A DNA stretch of 64,000 bases from Actinomadura sp. DC4 (GTDB lineage Bacteria > Actinomycetota > Actinomycetes > Streptosporangiales > Streptosporangiaceae): the NCBI RefSeq assembly GCF_030406325.1, contig NZ_JAUEQY010000016.1:1-64000 (forward strand), written 5' to 3'. The notes beneath the pieces are model-generated. The model was given only the letters and a program-made list of their open reading frames with translations, was not told where the DNA came from and ran no database searches. Below, piece by piece: positions 15,991 through 23,989 of the stretch (its first letter is position 1; each line of letters begins with the position of its first letter). The position numbers and the translations under genes are program-made.

Positions 15991-16284
15991 TCAGAGGTTC
16001 TTGGTGCGCTCGTCCAACTCTTCGAGCTTGGCGGCGAAGGTCTGGATCTGACCGCGGATCTCCTGGAGCTGGCCGAAGAGAACGCGGAACTCCTCGCTCT
16101 GCTCCTGCCCGTCGCCAGAGTCATCGGGCTGAGCCTCAGGAACCGCGATCACGGTGGTGCGGCTCCCCTGCCGACTTCCTAGGTAACCTTCGCTCCGCAG
16201 AATGTCGACGGCGCGGTCCACGGTCATCTTCGCAGCATCGAACCGGTCGGCCAGCTCGCCGATGGATGGGAACGGCTCCCCTGG
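15991..16284 (-). pseudogene. GntR-type regulator, N-terminally truncated
   Basis: The minus strand encodes PGEPFPSIGELADRF, AAKMTVDRAVDILRSEGYL and a wing (SRQGSRTTVIAV), the GntR winged HTH, then a polar linker and a coiled coil (LFGQLQEIRGQIQTF) to the stop at 15991. Homology ends abruptly at PGEPF, where the first helix and start should precede. Beyond that point the DNA is coding on the other strand for RepSA, so the open frame running on to 16536 is antisense. GntR genes of this type (KorSA) normally sit in the AICE regulation module. It is therefore a broken AICE repressor. Confidence 0.75.
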
Positions 16285-16629
16285 GGTCCGCAGGTCGACG
16301 TTCGGCCAATCACCACGACCGGAGAACTCAGCGATCAGGCCGTGGCCGGCTACATCGCCAAGTACGCCACCAAAGCCGCCGAATGCGTCGGCACCCTCGA
16401 CCGGCCGATACGCCCCACAGACGACACCGATCGGCTCCCTGTACGTGACCACGCACGCCGACTCATCGCCGAATGCAGACACGACGACGACCAGGTCCTC
16501 GTCGTCGCCCACTGGCAGTACCTCGGGCAAGGCCACAGCCCCGGCGAAGCCTTCATGTCCGCCGCACTGAGCGGCAAGCCCCTGCCACCCCTACCGCCGT
16601 TCAGCACGACCGAAGGGCACGCAGTATGA
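16282..16629 (+). pseudogene. RepSA-like replication initiator, C-terminal remnant with internal deletion
   Basis: Homology begins at WGPQVDVRPI (16282) and continues GYIAKYATKAAECVGTLDRP, the hallmark of the rolling-circle/AICE initiator RepSA including the catalytic-Tyr region Y-I-A-K-Y. It then jumps from VRDHARRLIAEC straight to DDDQVLVVAHWQYLGQGHSP, skipping the ~50-60 residues that family members have there (the L-R-L...FRGHFSTKSRRYSTT block). So the gene lacks its N-terminal two thirds and carries an internal deletion. It stops at 16629, overlapping the xis start. Confidence 0.8.
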
Positions 16630-16841
16630 CCAACCGCCCGGACGAAGATCCGCTCCTCGACGTCAAGCAGGCGGCGAAGTTCCTCGGCACGTCCGAACGC
16701 TTCCCTCGCCGACTCATCGCCCAGCGCCGTATCCGCTTCGTACGCGTGGGCCGGTTCGTGCGCATCCCCATGTCCGCGCTGACCGATTTCCTCGAACCCG
16801 TCGAGCCCATGACCGCATCCGATATCTGGAAGGCCGCGTAA
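16626..16841 (+). CDS. xis: excisionase-like helix-turn-helix protein
   Basis: 71 residues. LLDVKQAAKFLGTSERFPRR then RRIRFVRVGRFVRIPMSAL is the MerR/Xis-type wHTH (HTH_17) that actinomycete integrative elements use to direct excision. The ATG overlaps the Rep stop and its stop overlaps the int start (TAATG), the rep-xis-int order of pSAM2-like elements. The frame is intact, although its neighbours are not. Confidence 0.8.
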   Translation: MTNRPDEDPLLDVKQAAKFLGTSERFPRRLIAQRRIRFVRVGRFVRIPMSALTDFLEPVEPMTASDIWKAA

Positions 16842-18188
16842 TGGCACGCGCGAAGAAAGACACCCGCCGCCGGTTCGGTCTCATCCGGCAGCTTCCCTCC
16901 GGCCGCCACCAGGCGAGTTACCTTAGCCCGGACGGTCAGCGCAGGTACGCGCCCGAGACGTTCGCCCGCAAGGCCGAGGCCGAGCGTTTCCTGAACCTGA
17001 CCGAGGTACAGATCCATCAGGGCGACTGGACCGACCCGGAGCGCAACAAGATCCGGCTCAGTGACTTACGGGACGACCTGGATCGCCCAGCGTCCCAATC
17101 TGACCGTCCGGACGCGTGAGCTGTACGCCTGGCTGTTCGAGAAGCACGTCAAGCCGGGTCTCGGCGCGGTCCCTCTCGGCAAGCTGTCGACGGCGATCAT
17201 CCGGAACTGGCGGGCCGCGCTCATCGCCGCCGGTGTATCCCAATCCGTGGCGGCGAAGGCGTATCGCCTGCTGCGCGCCATCCTCATGACGGCCGTGGAG
17301 GAGGACGGGATCCTTCCCCGCAACCCCTGCCGGATCAAAGGGGCCGGCACCGAAAGGGCGCCCGAGCGTCCTGTCCTCAACGTCGCCCAGGTCATCGAAC
17401 TGGCCGACCTGGTCGGCCGTCGACCCGTGGGCAACATCCGCAAGAAGGACGGCGGCTACCAGCTCCGCTACCGGGTGAAAGACGGACTGATGCGCGCTCA
17501 TCCGAAGCCCTTCACCACCCGCGCCCAGGCCGAACGCACCCTCTTCCACCTCATGCACGACGGCAAGGCCGACTACACGCGCGACGACCGCTACCGCGCC
17601 CTGGTCCTGTTGGCCGCTTTCGCCTCGCTTCGATGGGGCGAGGTCACCGCGATCCACCGCCACGACCTCGACCTGGAGAACGCCACCGTCCGCGTGCGGG
17701 TCGCCTACACCGAGCAGAACAACGGCACCATGGTCCTCGGCGCGCCGAAGTCCCGCGCCGGCGTCCGTACGGTCAACATCCCGCGGTCGCTCATCCCGGA
17801 CCTGCAAGCGCACCTGGACAAGTACACCGAGAACAAGCCGAACGCCCTGGTCTTCACCGGCATCAAGGGCGGCCCACTGCGGCGGAGCAACTTCAACAAG
17901 GTCACTCGCTGGGTCCACGTCGTGGCGCTGCTGGGCGTGCTCGGGCTCCACTTCCACGACCTGAGGCACACCGGCAACATGCTCGCCGCCGCGACCGGCG
18001 CGACGACCAAGGACCTGATGCGGAGGATGGGCCAGGACAGCGAGCAGGCCGCGCTCATCTACCAGCACGCGACCAACAAGGCGGACCAGGTGATCGCTCA
18101 GGGTCTCGACACGATGCTCAAGGCCCAGCGCGACGAGCAACACGACAGGGCCGGCGTGGTGGTGCCGATCGGCCTAAGTGCACGCTAG
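16841..18188 (+). pseudogene. int: tyrosine-recombinase integrase, frameshifted
   Basis: The first frame (from 16841) encodes the arm-binding and start of the core-binding domain (YLSPDGQRRYAPETFARKAE, then RLSD). At TT 17065-17066 one extra T shifts the frame; from there the second frame continues YGTTWIAQRPNLTVRTRELY and the catalytic domain: Arg I in ASLRWGEV, the H-x-x-R box HFHDLRHT, and the Tyr in IYQHAT. Deleting one T restores a ~448-residue AICE integrase. It lies about 80 bases from the tRNA-Gly 3' end, its presumed target. A sequencing error is possible, but the adjoining Rep and GntR genes are truly rearranged. Confidence 0.85.
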
Positions 18189-18224
18189 TTGCACGACCGG
18201 CCGAAACGGCCGATAAAAACGATC

Positions 18225-18261
18225 AAGGCCCGGGTCGGGGAAACTTCCTGACTTGGGCCTT
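18225..18261. terminator. hairpin between int and tRNA-Gly
   Basis: Outer stem AAGGCCC (18225-18231) with GGGCCTT (18255-18261), inner imperfect pairing GTCGGG/CCTGAC. It could terminate int (plus) or tRNA-Gly (minus). Confidence 0.5.
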
Positions 18262-18270
18262 CGGCATGAG

Positions 18271-18341
18271 AGCGGGTGACGGGAATCGAACCCGCACTAC
18301 CAGCTTGGGAAGCTGGAGTTCTACCATTGAACTACACCCGC
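18271..18341 (-). tRNA. tRNA-Gly (CCC)
   Basis: A full cloverleaf on the minus strand: acceptor GCGGGTG/CACCCGC, D-arm with GTTCAATGGTAGAAC, anticodon stem CCAGC/GCTGG around loop TTCCCAA (anticodon CCC), T-arm with GTTCGATTC, discriminator T; no encoded CCA. It is intact and lies at the border between the decayed integrative element and the chromosomal dcd gene, so integration kept the gene functional. Confidence 0.93.
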
Positions 18342-18448
18342 GACGCGCTCCGTAGACCGCTCGCACATGCTACCGGAACCCACACCCCCGCAGCACGGTC
18401 CTCCGGCCTCCTCAGCGGTGACACGCTCCACGCGATAGTTTCACCCCT

Positions 18449-19024
18449 GTGCTTCTCTCCGATCGGGATCTCCAGGGCGAGATCGAGTCCGGGCGTATGA
18501 AGATCGACCCGTACGACGCCGCGATGGTTCAGCCGTCCAGTATCGACGTGCGGCTTGATCGGTACTTTCGGGTCTTCGAGAACCACAAATATCCTCACAT
18601 CGACCCCGCCGTCGAGCAGCCGGACCTCACCCGGCTCATCGAGGTCGGTGCCGAGCAGCCCTTCATCCTGCATCCCGGGGAGTTCGTCCTCGCCTCCACC
18701 TACGAGGTGTTCGGGTTGCCCGACGACCTCGCGGCGCGGCTCGAGGGCAAGTCCAGTCTCGGGCGGCTCGGGCTGCTCACGCACTCGACGGCCGGCTGGA
18801 TCGATCCCGGGTTCTCCGGGCATGTCACGCTTGAGCTCTCCAACGTCGCGACGCTGCCGATCAAGCTCTGGCCCGGCATGAAGATCGGGCAGATGTGCCT
18901 GTTCCGTACGAGTTCGCCCGTCGCGCACCCGTACGGGTCCGCGCATCACGGTTCGCGGTACCAGGATCAGCGTGGGCCGACGCCCTCGCGGTCCTACCTT
19001 AATTTTCATCGCACCCGGGTATGA
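18449..19024 (+). CDS. dcd: dCTP deaminase
   Basis: 191 residues from GTG 18449 ([16 protein letters not shown]). The motif [20 protein letters not shown] holds the phosphate-binding Ser/Arg and substrate loop, [14 protein letters not shown] the catalytic Glu region, and MKIGQMCLF the trimer core; the C-terminal [13 protein letters not shown] covers the nucleotide. Length and tail match the actinobacterial form that can be bifunctional (dCTP to dUMP), feeding thymidylate synthesis; which activity applies here cannot be told by eye. Position beside tRNA-Gly is typical of actinomycete chromosomes. Confidence 0.93.
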   Translation: MLLSDRDLQGEIESGRMKIDPYDAAMVQPSSIDVRLDRYFRVFENHKYPHIDPAVEQPDLTRLIEVGAEQPFILHPGEFVLASTYEVFGLPDDLAARLEGKSSLGRLGLLTHSTAGWIDPGFSGHVTLELSNVATLPIKLWPGMKIGQMCLFRTSSPVAHPYGSAHHGSRYQDQRGPTPSRSYLNFHRTRV

Positions 19025-19520
19025 GGCGGAGGCGTCCGACGCTCGTCCTGCCGCAGGGGCCGCCCGGGGCAGGCTGCTCGACGCCGTACGCCGCCCCGAT
19101 GCGAACAAGGCGGTCTCACATTCGGCGCCGGCATCAGGCTCTCCGGTCCAAGGGGCGAACCGGACCGACCACACCTGGACCGCCGGCGACTCCGGCCCGT
19201 TCCCGACGAGGAACGGCTCGTACGTCCTGAACAGCCCAATCAGCATTCCGGCGCTCCCACTCGCAATCGGCCCGCTGCGGCAGGATCCCGCCCTGCACGG
19301 GTACCGGTTCGGCAGCGAACCGGCGGGCGATCCGCACGTCGTACGGACCCTGGCCGAGGTCGCTCTCGACCTCGGCCAGGGCGGCCGACGGACCGCGACC
19401 GGTTCCGCGTCGACGACCCCCGACGATCCGCCCTCAAACCGAAAGTGACGCACGGCACATAAGTGGGCATCCCGCCCGGCCCCCCGCTAACCTCTCCCGA
19501 CGTTTGCCCTGGACACCCGG
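19025..19520. other. no gene recognised
   Basis: About 500 bases. Both strands carry open frames because of the high GC, and one minus-strand stretch (FRTYEPFLVGNGPESPAVQVW at 19130-19230) looks faintly protein-like, perhaps a relic. Nothing firm; the 3' end holds the promoter of the next operon. Confidence 0.35.
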
Positions 19521-19548
19521 TTGACACCGAGTACATGTGATCTAGGTC
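19521..19548 (+). promoter_or_regulatory. candidate promoter of the betaine-type ABC operon
   Basis: TTGACA at 19521-19526, 16-base spacer, weak TAGGTC at 19543-19548, 19 bases before the GTG start. Only the minus-35 box is strong. Confidence 0.35.
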
Positions 19549-19566
19549 ATAGACGGGAAGGACGCT

Positions 19567-20748
19567 GTGTCAAGACTGCGCGTGCACAAGGTCTCGAAGA
19601 TCTTCGGACGGAGGCAGGCCGAAGCCCAACGCAAGATCAGCCAAGGCGCCGACCCGGCCGGACTGGGCGCCGCGGTCGCCGACGTCTCGTTCGACGTCGA
19701 GGACGGAGAGATCTTCGTCGTCATGGGCCTGTCGGGCTCCGGCAAGTCCACGTTGATCCGGATGCTGAACGGCATCCTCGAGCCCACCGCGGGCGCCGTC
19801 GAGATCGACGGGGTCGACATCACCGCGATGAGCGGCAGAGAACTCCGTGACCTCCGCCAGACGAAGGTCAGCATGGTCTTCCAGCACTTCGCGCTGTTCC
19901 CTCACCGTACGGTGCTGGAGAACGCGGCGTACGGGCTCGAGGTCCGGAACGTTCCACGGCAGGAACGCCTGGAGAAGGCCAAGGAGTTCCTGGCCCAGGT
20001 CGGGCTGGACGGCTGGGAGGACCGCTACCCCGACCAGCTCTCCGGCGGCATGCAGCAGCGGGTCGGCATCGCCCGCGCGCTGGCCGCCGAGACCGGCGTC
20101 CTGCTCATGGACGAGGCGTTCAGCGCGCTCGACCCGCTGATCCGCCGTGAGATGCAGGATCTGCTGCTCGACCTGCAGCGACGCCTCAACAAGACGATCG
20201 TGTTCATCACGCACGACCTCAACGAGGCGATGCGCCTCGGCGACCGCATCGCGATGCTGCGCGACGGCCAGGTCATGCAGATCGGTACGGCCGAGGAGAT
20301 CCTCACCGACCCCGCCAACGACTACGTCGCCCAGTTCGTGGCCGACGTCGACCGGACGCGTGTGCTCACCGCCCGGTCGGTCATGGAGAAGCCGGTCGCC
20401 GTCGTGGAGGCGAACGGCGGGCCGCGCGCCGCCGTACGGGTCATGCGCGAGACGCAGTCCGCCGCGGCGTTCGTCCTGTCCCGTGAGCGGAAGCTGCTCG
20501 GCGCGGTCCTCGCCGAACCCGCGGCCAGGGCCGTACGCGAGGGCCGCAGCGACCTCGACGGTCTCATCGACGACGACGTCCAGCCCGTCGAGCCCGACAC
20601 GGCCGTCGCCGACCTGTTCACCCGCTGCGCCGAGAGCCCGTTCCCGGTGCCGGTCGCCGACGGGGACGGCAGGCTCCTCGGCGTCATCCCGCGGATCACG
20701 CTGCTCGCCGCGCTCGGCAACGGCCAGGAGGTCACCACCAATGCCTAG
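19567..20748 (+). CDS. proV: glycine betaine/proline-type ABC transporter ATP-binding protein
   Basis: 393 residues from GTG 19567 (GAAGGA upstream). Walker A GLSGSGKST (~60), Q-loop VFQHFALFPH, signature LSGGMQQR, Walker B VLLMDEAF, H-loop FITHDLNEA. The insertion RKISQGADPAGLG before Walker A and the two C-terminal CBS-like repeats (to residue ~390) mark the ProV/OpuA class, in which CBS domains sense ionic strength. It energises uptake of compatible solutes. Its stop overlaps the following permease start, so the two are coupled. Confidence 0.88.
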   Translation: MSRLRVHKVSKIFGRRQAEAQRKISQGADPAGLGAAVADVSFDVEDGEIFVVMGLSGSGKSTLIRMLNGILEPTAGAVEIDGVDITAMSGRELRDLRQTKVSMVFQHFALFPHRTVLENAAYGLEVRNVPRQERLEKAKEFLAQVGLDGWEDRYPDQLSGGMQQRVGIARALAAETGVLLMDEAFSALDPLIRREMQDLLLDLQRRLNKTIVFITHDLNEAMRLGDRIAMLRDGQVMQIGTAEEILTDPANDYVAQFVADVDRTRVLTARSVMEKPVAVVEANGGPRAAVRVMRETQSAAAFVLSRERKLLGAVLAEPAARAVREGRSDLDGLIDDDVQPVEPDTAVADLFTRCAESPFPVPVADGDGRLLGVIPRITLLAALGNGQEVTTNA

Positions 20749-22498
20749 GCTCCATCTCGGTGACTGGGTCAGCGACGCGGTCGACTTCCTCACCAAGCAC
20801 GGCAAGCCGGTGTTCGACGCGATCAGCGACGTCGTCGGCGGCGTGGTCCACGGCCTGAGCCACCTGCTGAGCGCGCCGCCGTCCCTGGCGCTCGCCGCGC
20901 TGATCGCGATGGCGTGCTGGTGGCTGCGCGGGCTGGCGGCGGGCGTGCTGACCATGGCCGGGCTCATTCTGATCGACTCGCTCGGGCAGTGGGACGCCGC
21001 GATGCAGACGCTCGCCCTCGTGCTGGTCGCCAGTGCCGCGGCCCTGCTCGTCGGGGTCCCGCTCGGCGTCCTGAGTGCCCGTACGGCGGCGTTCAGCGCC
21101 GTGGCCCGGCCCGTACTGGATCTCATGCAGACCATGCCGGCGTTCGTCTACCTGATCCCGGCGATCTCGTTCTTCGGGCTGGGCGAGGTGCCCGGCGTCA
21201 TCGCGACGATGATCTTCGCGATCCCGCCGGGCGTACGGCTGACCGAGCTCGGCATCCGGCAGGTGGACCGGGAGACGGTCGAGGCCGCCGAAGCGTTCGG
21301 TACGCCACCGGGACGCGTGCTCACGCGGGTGCAGCTTCCGCTGGCCCTGCCGACCATCATGACCGGTGTCAACCAGGTCATCATGCTGTCGCTGTCCATG
21401 GTCGTCGTCGCGGGCATGGTCGGCGCCGCGGGCCTGGGCGCGAACGTCTTCGGCGCGATCACGCAGTACAACCTGAGCGCCGGAGCCGAGTCCGGCCTCG
21501 CCGTCGTCGTGCTGGCGATCATCCTCGACCGCATGACGGGCGCGCTCGGCACGCGGCTGGCGCCGGCCGCGCGGCGTTCGGCCGACCGGGCCGCGCGCGG
21601 CGGCGTGGCCAACGTCCTGAGGTACCGCCCGCGTCCCGTGCTGGCGCTGTCCGGCGTCGTCGTGTTCGCGGTGCTCGCCACGACGCTGGGCGTGGTCGGC
21701 ACCGGGGGCGGCGCCAAGGGCAAGCCGATCACCATCGGCTACATCCCGTGGGACGAGGACATCGCCGTCACCCAGCTGTGGAAGAGCGAGCTGGAGAAGA
21801 AGGGGTACCAGGTCACGCTGCGGCAGGTCGACGCCGGGCCGTTGTTCGCCGGCCTCGGCCAGGGCGACATCGACCTGTTCTTCGACGCCTGGCTCCCGGC
21901 CACGCACGCCGACTACTACAACAAGTACAAGGACGAGATCGAGGACGTCGGGGTCTGGTACGACAAGGCGAGCATGCAGATCGCGGTGCCCAAGACCGAC
22001 CCGGCCAACTCCATCGCCGACCTCAAGGGACAGAGCGGGCGCTTCAAGGGCCGCATCGTCGGCATCGAGCCCGGCGCCGGCGAGATGAAGATCGTCAAGA
22101 ACAAGGTGCAGCCCGCGTACGGTCTGGGCGACTACAAGGTGGTCGAGAGCAGCACGGCGGCGATGCTCGCGGAGCTGAACCGCTCCATGCAGAGCAAGCA
22201 GCCGATCGCGGTCACCCTGTGGAAGCCGCACTGGGCGTACACCAAGTTCCCGATCAAGCCGCTCGCCGACCCGCAGAACGCCTTCGGCGCCGCGGAGAAG
22301 ATCCACACGCTGGGCCGCCAGGGCTTCGCCAAGGACTTCCCGCAGCTCGACGGCTGGCTGAAGAGGTTCACGATGGACGACGCCCAGCTGTTCCCGCTGG
22401 AGGACCTGGTGATGAACAAGTACAAGAACAAGGAGGCCCAGGGCGTCGCCGAGTGGGAGAAGCAGAACCCGGCGATCGTCAAGAAGCTCACCGGCTGA
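20741..22498 (+). CDS. proWX: fused permease + substrate-binding protein of betaine-type ABC transporter
   Basis: 585 residues from ATG 20741 with CAGGAGG upstream. Residues ~45-290 are the permease: several membrane spans and the EAA-like loop (ETVEAAEAFGTPPGRVLTRV). After one more span (VLALSGVVVFAVLATTLGVV) the chain continues as an extracytoplasmic OpuAC binding domain: ITIGYIPWDEDIAVTQLW, DLFFDAWLPATHADYY, and KPHWAYTKFPIKPL with the Trp/Tyr residues that form the betaine aromatic cage. So membrane and binding parts are one polypeptide, as in Lactococcus OpuABC. Dimeric transporters of this kind would carry two tethered receptors. Confidence 0.88.
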   Translation: MPRLHLGDWVSDAVDFLTKHGKPVFDAISDVVGGVVHGLSHLLSAPPSLALAALIAMACWWLRGLAAGVLTMAGLILIDSLGQWDAAMQTLALVLVASAAALLVGVPLGVLSARTAAFSAVARPVLDLMQTMPAFVYLIPAISFFGLGEVPGVIATMIFAIPPGVRLTELGIRQVDRETVEAAEAFGTPPGRVLTRVQLPLALPTIMTGVNQVIMLSLSMVVVAGMVGAAGLGANVFGAITQYNLSAGAESGLAVVVLAIILDRMTGALGTRLAPAARRSADRAARGGVANVLRYRPRPVLALSGVVVFAVLATTLGVVGTGGGAKGKPITIGYIPWDEDIAVTQLWKSELEKKGYQVTLRQVDAGPLFAGLGQGDIDLFFDAWLPATHADYYNKYKDEIEDVGVWYDKASMQIAVPKTDPANSIADLKGQSGRFKGRIVGIEPGAGEMKIVKNKVQPAYGLGDYKVVESSTAAMLAELNRSMQSKQPIAVTLWKPHWAYTKFPIKPLADPQNAFGAAEKIHTLGRQGFAKDFPQLDGWLKRFTMDDAQLFPLEDLVMNKYKNKEAQGVAEWEKQNPAIVKKLTG

Positions 22499-22516
22499 CA
22501 CCGCGTCACAGGAGCG

Positions 22517-22546
22517 GGGCCGCCCAAGCCGTACGGCGCGGGCGGC
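22517..22546. terminator. GC-rich hairpin after the ABC operon
   Basis: GGGCCGCCC with GGGCGGCC around an inner CGTACG-like turn, 20 bases after the stop. No T-run follows, as common in high-GC actinobacteria. Confidence 0.4.
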
Positions 22547-22556
22547 CGCCCGCGCA

Positions 22557-22835
22557 CTATGACGGACGGTGGCGCCGCGACGCGCGCGAACGGCGGCCGG
22601 CGGCGAGGCGGCGGCCCATCAGGTCGGCGTACCCTGAGCCCTCGCGGTCCTCGTCCGGGCCGTACAAGGTGCGCGACCAGTTCTCGGCGGCGTTCCCGAC
22701 GACGCCGGCACGCCACGCGAACAGCACGCCCAGCGTCCCGAACAGGCCGAGCAGCCATCCTGCGGTCGAGTTGACGAACAAGCCGAGGAAGACCGCGAGG
22801 ATCACCACGGCTACGGCTCCCAGTAACCAGCGCAT
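22557..22835 (-). CDS. small membrane protein, unknown
   Basis: 92 residues from the ATG at 22835 (GAGGAC before it; an upstream start would add a proline/arginine-rich leader). One or two membrane spans (LLGAVAVVILAVFLGLFV, WLLGLFGTLGVLFAW) followed by a basic C-terminal tail, which should stay in the cytoplasm. No family recognised. Convergent with the transporter operon and divergent from the SLATT-like gene. Confidence 0.55.
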   Translation of the reverse strand: MRWLLGAVAVVILAVFLGLFVNSTAGWLLGLFGTLGVLFAWRAGVVGNAAENWSRTLYGPDEDREGSGYADLMGRRLAAGRRSRASRRHRPS

Positions 22836-22996
22836 GTCCTCAAGTGTCGTCTCGATCCGGGGTGGCCGTCCATGGGGAGCAGAGCTGCCCATGCGTCGGT
22901 CAAGGGGGTTCCTCGATTGGGTCGTCGGTGCCACGGGGCGACGGGGACCGCTGAATCATCTGGCTCATCATCGGCGAGGTAGTCGGGAGAGGCCCC

Positions 22997-23584
22997 ATGG
23001 CCGAGAAAGAGCTGTTCGGCGGAATCGAACCCACGTGGCGTGTCGCGGTCGCCGCCGAGTTCTGCCGGATCGAGGAGATCTGCGCGCAGGCGGCGCGGGC
23101 GCAGTGGGAGACGGTACGGATCTGGCGGGTCATCAACCTCGGGCTCGGATCGTCCGCGGTGATCACGGCCGGGGTGGCCGGGAGCGTGGTGCTCGCCGGT
23201 GACCGGTTCCCGGTCGTGGCCGGGGCGCTCGCCCTGGTCGGGGCCATGCTGACCACGGTCATCAGCATGGTCGGGCCCGCCCGAAAGGAGAGCCAGGCCG
23301 TCGAGGCCGCCAAGGCGTACCAGTCGGCGGAGACGGCGGCCCGCCAGTCGCGCCAGGTCGACCTGCCCGGGCACTCCTTCGCCCAGGCCCGGCAGGGCCT
23401 CTGTGACCTGACCGAACGCTGGCACGCGGCCAACCGGTCCGCCACGCCCGTGCCCCGGTGGGCGCAGCGCCGGGCCGCCCGGAGCCCGTACGGCAACCGG
23501 GCCGAGGACGTCATGACCGACCGGATGAGCGAGGTCGTACGGGTCTTCCGGGTTTCGCGCCGTACCGCCGATCAAGTGTCGTAG
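22997..23584 (+). CDS. SLATT-like 2TM protein
   Basis: 195 residues, GGGAGAGG before the ATG. A helix with a Trp (RAQWETVRIWRVIN) leads into two hydrophobic spans (LGSSAVITAGVAGSVVLA and VVAGALALVGAMLTTVIS), then a long charged helix (KESQAVEAAKAYQSAETAAR). This helix-2TM-helix plan is that of SLATT domains, pore-like effectors often tied to nucleotide-second-messenger (SMODS/CBASS-like) systems. No cyclase or SLOG gene is adjacent, so this one may be stand-alone. Family call rests on topology only. Confidence 0.55.
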   Translation: MAEKELFGGIEPTWRVAVAAEFCRIEEICAQAARAQWETVRIWRVINLGLGSSAVITAGVAGSVVLAGDRFPVVAGALALVGAMLTTVISMVGPARKESQAVEAAKAYQSAETAARQSRQVDLPGHSFAQARQGLCDLTERWHAANRSATPVPRWAQRRAARSPYGNRAEDVMTDRMSEVVRVFRVSRRTADQVS

Positions 23585-23676
23585 ATCCCGGTTGAACCTT
23601 TTCCGGTATTTCGCGCGTACGGGAAAGGGGGCGGTCCCTCATCGCCATACCCCGGCGAGAAGAAAGGGGCGAGACA

Positions 23677-23976
23677 GTGCGACACGCGATTCGCTACGAC
23701 GAAGAGCTGCGGCTGCTCGGGGAGCTGTACCGGGAGCTGGTCGGGCTCGGACTGCGCGTCGGGTTCCGTGACGCGCTGCCCGGACTGACCATCACGACCG
23801 AGATTCCAGGCGTACCCCTGTACGTCTTCGTGGCCGAGTCCGGGCACGACTTCGACTGGAACAACGCGGAGATGCGGCACCCGGTGGACGACCCGGCGGG
23901 GGCGGCGCGGCGGATCGCGGCGTTCCTGCAGGAACGCGGCGTCGGAGGTGTGGTCACCCGGAGCGAGCCCGGGTGA
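23677..23976 (+). CDS. small uncharacterised protein, paralogue of the one at 14333
   Basis: 99 residues from GTG 23677 (GAAAGGGG upstream). LRLLGELYRELVGLGL, then GVPLYVFVAESGHDFDWNNA, then HPVDDPAGAARRIAAFLQ. It shares the order and key residues of the 14333 protein (VPL-aromatic-x-FV, W, HPVxDxAGAARRIAA). Function unknown. Here it stands alone behind the SLATT-like gene, so the family does not depend on the HATPase/BldC neighbours. Confidence 0.7.
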   Translation: MRHAIRYDEELRLLGELYRELVGLGLRVGFRDALPGLTITTEIPGVPLYVFVAESGHDFDWNNAEMRHPVDDPAGAARRIAAFLQERGVGGVVTRSEPG

Positions 23977-23989
23977 CCACGAGTCCGTC

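Larger units (their letters stand above)
15991..18271. mobile_element. remnant of an actinomycete integrative element at tRNA-Gly
   Basis: Rep, Xis and Int in the order of pSAM2-type AICEs, ending at the 3' end of tRNA-Gly(CCC), with a truncated KorSA/GntR-type repressor inverted next to Rep. No transfer gene (TraB/FtsK-like) is present in the window. I looked for a second copy of the tRNA-Gly 3' end on the left to mark the far att site and saw none, so the element has probably lost that end. Confidence 0.65.

Noticed and set aside
15991-16536. 181-residue minus-strand ORF as a complete regulator
   Set aside because: Only the part up to 16284 is GntR-like; the rest is antisense to RepSA coding sequence and has no GntR N-terminus.
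20914-23202. Very long plus-strand ORFs over the transporter region (762-783 codons)
   Set aside because: Arginine-rich shadows in the wrong frame of proW-proX; only the frame from 20741 carries membrane spans and binding motifs.
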